Part shown: positions 4,725 to 7,567 of the stretch, piece after piece
Layout: every line of letters begins with the position of its first letter
Numbering within the stretch: the first letter of the stretch is position 1
Source of the DNA: Paracoccaceae bacterium
GTDB taxonomy: Bacteria; Pseudomonadota; Alphaproteobacteria; Rhodobacterales; Rhodobacteraceae
Direction: 5' to 3'
Assembly (NCBI GenBank): GCA_012036325.1
Contig: JAAUPC010000164.1
Span: forward strand, 1-7,567
DNA: 7,567 nucleotides
Program-made: the position numbers and the translations under genes
Notes under the pieces: model-generated
Told to the model about the DNA's origin: nothing
The model's input: the letters and a program-made list of their open reading frames with translations, nothing else
The model's database searches: none

Positions 4725-7192
4725 CGATGGGCAAGCCCCTGCCCCATGACGCCGCCCCCCTGCATGTGACGGGCGATGCGCGCTATGTGGATGACATCCC
4801 CTTGCCGGGGAACGCGCTGCATCTGGCCTTTGGCCTTTCCACCGTGGCGCATGGTGAGATCACCGGGATGGACCTTTCGGCGGTCCGCGCCGCACCGGGC
4901 GTGGTGGCGGTGCTGTCGGCGGAAGACTTCGCCGAGATGCCGGATTGCAGCCCTTCGGCGCATGATGAGCCGTTGCTGGCGGTGGGCACCGTGCATTACG
5001 TCGGCCAGCCGGTGTTTCTGGTGGTGGCGACCAGCCACCTTGCGGCGCGGAAGGCGGCGCGGTTGGGCAAGGTTTCTTACCGCGAATTGCCTGCGCTGTT
5101 GACGGTGGATGAGGCGCTGGCGGCGAATAGCCGGTTCGAGCAGGGGCCGGTGGTTTGGCAGAAGGGCGATGCGACGCGGGCGATTGCGGGCGCTTCGCAG
5201 GTCGTTGAAGGCAGTTTCGAGGTTGGCGGGCAGGAGCACTTTTATCTGGAAGGTCAAGTCGCCGCCTGCCTGCCGCAAGAGGGGGGGGATATGGTCGTCC
5301 ACTCCTCTACCCAGCATCCGACCGAGGTGCAGCACAAGGTGGCCCATGCGCTGCATCTGCCGATGAGCGCGATCAGGGTCGAGGTGCGGCGGATGGGCGG
5401 GGGGTTTGGTGGGAAGGAATCTCAGGGCAACGCCCTGGCGATTGCTTGTGCCGTTGTTGCGCATCGGCTCGGGCGGCCGGCGCGGATGCGCTATGACCGG
5501 GATGATGACATGGTCATCACGGGGAAACGGCATGATCTGCGGATCAGCTACCGCGCCGGGGTGGATAATGAGGGGCGGATTCTGGGGCTGGAGTTCCAGC
5601 ACCTTTTCCGCTGCGGGTGGAGCCAAGACCTGAGCCTGCCGGTGGCGGACCGGGCGATGCTGCATGCGGACAACTGCTATCACCTGCCCAACATCCGGAT
5701 TGAATCGCACCGGCTGAAGACCAACACCCAAAGTGCCACGGCCTTCCGGGGCTTTGGCGGGCCACAGGGGATGGTGGGGATCGAGCGGGTGATGGACCAC
5801 GTGGCTTTTGCCATAGGGCGCGAGCCGCTGGCGGTGCGGAAGTTGAACTTCTACCGCGCGGCGGCTGCCCCCGGGGGCGCTTCGCCCCCCGGACCCCCAG
5901 AGGATATTTCTGGACGAAGAATGAAGGGAGGGGAGGACCTGACGTCTCGGGGTGCTGCTTTGCCGATGGGGTCGCATGCCTTGCCGCCGGATGGGCCGGT
6001 GCAGACGACGCCCTTCCACATGCCGGTGGAGGATTTCATCGGGCATGAACTGGTGGCGGAGTTGGAGCGTTCGTCGGACTACGCGGCGCGGAAGGCGGAG
6101 ATTACCCGCTGGAATGCTGGGTCGCCGGTGCTGAAGCGGGGGATCGCGCTGACGCCGGTGAAGTTCGGGATTTCCTTCACTCTGACCTGGCTGAACCAGG
6201 CGGGGGCGCTGGTGCATGTGTATCAGGATGGGTCCATCGCGCTGAACCATGGCGGGACCGAGATGGGACAGGGCCTGTTCCAGAAGGTGGCGCAGGTGAC
6301 AGCCTCGGTCTTCGGGGTCGATGCAGGGGTCGTGAAGATCACGGCGACGGATACCGCGAAGGTGCCAAATACCAGCGCCACAGCGGCAAGTTCCGGGGCG
6401 GACCTGAACGGGATGGCGGCGAAGGCGGCGGCAGAGACGATCCGCGCGCGGCTGGCCGAGTTCATTGCCGACAAGCATCAGGCGAAACCTTCGGCGGTGC
6501 GGTTCGTCGATGGCACGGTGCGGGTGGCAGGTGAGGTTTATGCTTTCGCGCAGGTGGTGGCCTGGGCCTATCAGGCGCGGGTAAGCCTTTCGTCCACCGG
6601 CTTTTACGCGACGCCGAAGATCGTCTGGGACCGGGTGCGGGGCACCGGGCGGCCGTTCTTCTACTTCGCCTATGGCGCGGCGGTGACCGAGGTGGTGATT
6701 GACCGGCTGACCGGGGAGAACCGGATTTTGCGGGCGGATATCCTGCATGACACGGGGACTTCGCTGAACCCTGCTTTGGACATTGGGCAGGTCGAGGGGG
6801 CCTATGTGCAGGGGGCAGGCTGGTTGACGACGGAAGAGCTGGTCTGGGACGGCAAGGGGCGGTTGGCGACGCATGCGCCCTCCACCTACAAGATCCCGGC
6901 CTGTTCGGACCGGCCGGATGTGTTCAACGTGGCCCTGTGGGGGCGGCCGAACCGTGAGGATGCGGTGGGCAAGTCGAAGGCGGTGGGAGAGCCGCCGTTC
7001 ATGCTGGGGATATCGGCGCTGATGGCGCTGTCGGATGCGGTGGCGGCTTGTGGGGATGGGTCGGTTTATCCAGGCCTGGATGCGCCTGCGACGGCGGAGC
7101 GGGTGCTGATGGCGGTGCGCCGTGTAGAGGTTCGGGGGGTGGAAGCCGGGCACGATTTTTCTGCGAAAAATCGGGGGGTAGCGGATGTTTGA
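4721..7192 (+). CDS. xdhB: xanthine dehydrogenase large subunit XdhB (molybdopterin-binding)
   Basis: XdhB holds the molybdenum cofactor and hydroxylates hypoxanthine and xanthine; it works as a heterotetramer with XdhA in the cytoplasm. The 823-residue protein shows the expected order: HVTGDARYVDDIPLPGNALH at the start, RRMGGGFGGKESQ with Glu233, DRAMLHADNCY with Arg311, TAFRGFGGPQGM, KFGISFTLTWLNQAGAL, GGTEMGQGL, SLSSTGFYATPKI, and SKAVGEPPFMLG with Glu757. These correspond to Glu232, Arg310 and catalytic Glu730 of the R. capsulatus enzyme, so the active site is complete. The numbering offset jumps from 1 to 27 between Arg311 and Glu757, matching an extra loop of about 26 residues where a palindromic repeat lies (around residues 381-400). 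The start is fixed by the ATGA overlap and the GGAGGTG site. The last codons form a perfect hairpin before xdhC. The coding frame is intact throughout. Confidence 0.97.
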   Translation: MTMGKPLPHDAAPLHVTGDARYVDDIPLPGNALHLAFGLSTVAHGEITGMDLSAVRAAPGVVAVLSAEDFAEMPDCSPSAHDEPLLAVGTVHYVGQPVFLVVATSHLAARKAARLGKVSYRELPALLTVDEALAANSRFEQGPVVWQKGDATRAIAGASQVVEGSFEVGGQEHFYLEGQVAACLPQEGGDMVVHSSTQHPTEVQHKVAHALHLPMSAIRVEVRRMGGGFGGKESQGNALAIACAVVAHRLGRPARMRYDRDDDMVITGKRHDLRISYRAGVDNEGRILGLEFQHLFRCGWSQDLSLPVADRAMLHADNCYHLPNIRIESHRLKTNTQSATAFRGFGGPQGMVGIERVMDHVAFAIGREPLAVRKLNFYRAAAAPGGASPPGPPEDISGRRMKGGEDLTSRGAALPMGSHALPPDGPVQTTPFHMPVEDFIGHELVAELERSSDYAARKAEITRWNAGSPVLKRGIALTPVKFGISFTLTWLNQAGALVHVYQDGSIALNHGGTEMGQGLFQKVAQVTASVFGVDAGVVKITATDTAKVPNTSATAASSGADLNGMAAKAAAETIRARLAEFIADKHQAKPSAVRFVDGTVRVAGEVYAFAQVVAWAYQARVSLSSTGFYATPKIVWDRVRGTGRPFFYFAYGAAVTEVVIDRLTGENRILRADILHDTGTSLNPALDIGQVEGAYVQGAGWLTTEELVWDGKGRLATHAPSTYKIPACSDRPDVFNVALWGRPNREDAVGKSKAVGEPPFMLGISALMALSDAVAACGDGSVYPGLDAPATAERVLMAVRRVEVRGVEAGHDFSAKNRGVADV
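5862..5921 (-). repeat. palindromic repeat copy inserted in frame in xdhB
   Basis: Reverse-oriented copy of the xdhA repeat: CCCCGGACCCC (5887-5897) and GGATATTT (5902-5909) are the reverse complements of blocks at 3842-3852 and 3829-3836. A hairpin forms from CCGGGGGCG (5871-5879) with CGCCCCCCGG downstream, with one bulged C. The encoded stretch AAAAPGGASPPGPPEDISG follows VRKLNFYR, where XDH proteins normally go on with a short loop to the TPF-x-MPVEDFI segment. Confidence 0.78.
7153..7173 (+). repeat. perfect 9-bp hairpin at the xdhB/xdhC junction
   Basis: CGATTTTTC (7153-7161) and GAAAAATCG (7165-7173) form a perfect stem with a TGC loop. It is translated as part of the XdhB tail (HDFSAKNRG, about residues 811-819) and ends 11 bases before the xdhC ATG, touching its G-rich ribosome binding region. 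In the transcript it could lower xdhC translation or protect upstream mRNA. It is unlike the flanking codon usage (A/T-rich), which suggests an inserted repeat. Confidence 0.6.
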
Positions 7193-7567
7193 CCTGGGCG
7201 TCCTTTCCACGGCCCTTGAGGCACATGGCAGGGTTGCCCGGGTGGTGATTGCCGGGGTGGAGGGGTCAAGCCCGCGTGAGGTTGGTGCCGCGATGCTGGT
7301 CTGGGAGGGCGGCCAGTCGGGGACGATTGGGGGCGGGGCGCTGGAGTTTGAAGCGGCGGCGCGGGCGCGGGCTTTGCTGGCGGGGAGCCCCCTGCCCCAT
7401 GCATAGCGCCGAAGGTGGAGCGGATTCCTTGGGCCAAGCCTGGGCCAGTGCTGCGGCGGGGCGGTGGTGCTGTGGACGGAGGTGTTTGACGCCCTTCCCT
7501 TGGCCGAGGCGGGCGTGATCGCGCGGGGGCCGGGGGCGATGCCTTTGGCGGTCAGCCGTGTGCTGGC
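7185..7567 (+). pseudogene. xdhC: xanthine dehydrogenase accessory protein XdhC (5' part, internal stop and frame changes)
   Basis: XdhC binds the molybdenum cofactor, promotes its sulfuration and delivers it to apo-XdhB. The ATG at 7185 overlaps the xdhB stop by eight bases. The N-terminus carries the XdhC/CoxI signature: VEGSSPREVGAAMLVWEGG, then SGTIGGGALEFEA. A TAG at 7404-7406 ends this frame after 73 residues. From 7406 to about 7426 a different frame reads APKVERI, the expected next stretch, and from 7428 the original frame reads LGPSLGQCCGGAVVLWTEVF, another XdhC motif, to the window end. So one frame change lies near 7400 and a second near 7427 (apparently a shortened C run), together keeping the phase. 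This could be sequence error in homopolymers or true decay. The 3' end is outside the window. Confidence 0.82.

Noticed and set aside
4634..7210. An 858-residue open frame on the minus strand opposite xdhB
   Set aside because: Its translation is rich in Arg, Pro and His with no recognisable domain, and it mirrors the codon bias of xdhB, whose frame carries every XDH active-site motif. It is a GC-driven shadow.
1..7567. CRISPR arrays, tRNA or rRNA genes
   Set aside because: No regularly spaced direct repeats and no cloverleaf or rRNA-like stretches were seen on either strand.

Overview
The window looks like chromosomal DNA of an alphaproteobacterium, most likely a member of the Rhodobacteraceae. 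The reasons are the very high GC content, the strong G/C bias at third codon positions, XdhA/XdhB proteins that read like the two-subunit Rhodobacter capsulatus enzyme, and GC-rich palindromic repeats of a type I associate with this family. No species is assigned. The sequence may be a contig or a draft piece, because several indel-type lesions are present.

Layout: (1) Minus strand, 3076 to the left edge: dnaE, the catalytic alpha subunit of DNA polymerase III. Recognisable DnaE sequence runs from residue 1 to about residue 849 (position 530) and then stops. (2) About 12-508: an inverted-repeat-bounded element carrying a DUF559 (Vsr-like nuclease) coding region on the plus strand. It sits inside dnaE, in the loop that follows the LIVQAR helix. 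The dnaE frame stays open through the whole element to base 2, so the insertion could be read as an extra segment of about 176 residues. The rest of dnaE would lie to the left of the window. (3) 3077-3324: a divergent intergenic region with two small perfect palindromes. (4) Plus strand, 3325 to the right edge: an xdhABC operon. XdhA carries two [2Fe-2S] clusters and FAD, XdhB carries the molybdenum cofactor and XdhC is the cofactor insertion factor. The genes overlap tightly (ATGA at xdhA/xdhB, 8 bases at xdhB/xdhC).

The genes divide into replication (dnaE) and purine catabolism: XdhAB oxidises hypoxanthine and xanthine to urate, and XdhC matures the XdhB cofactor. The unusual feature is repeated colonisation of conserved coding sequence by GC-rich palindromic elements without loss of the host reading frame. 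One DUF559 element sits in dnaE. Two copies of a second repeat family, in opposite orientations, lie in the XdhA domain linker and in an XdhB loop. A perfect hairpin lies at the xdhB 3' end just before xdhC. Separately, xdhA has a one-base loss in a T run, and xdhC has a stop codon between two frame changes. These are either sequencing errors or early decay of the xdh operon.
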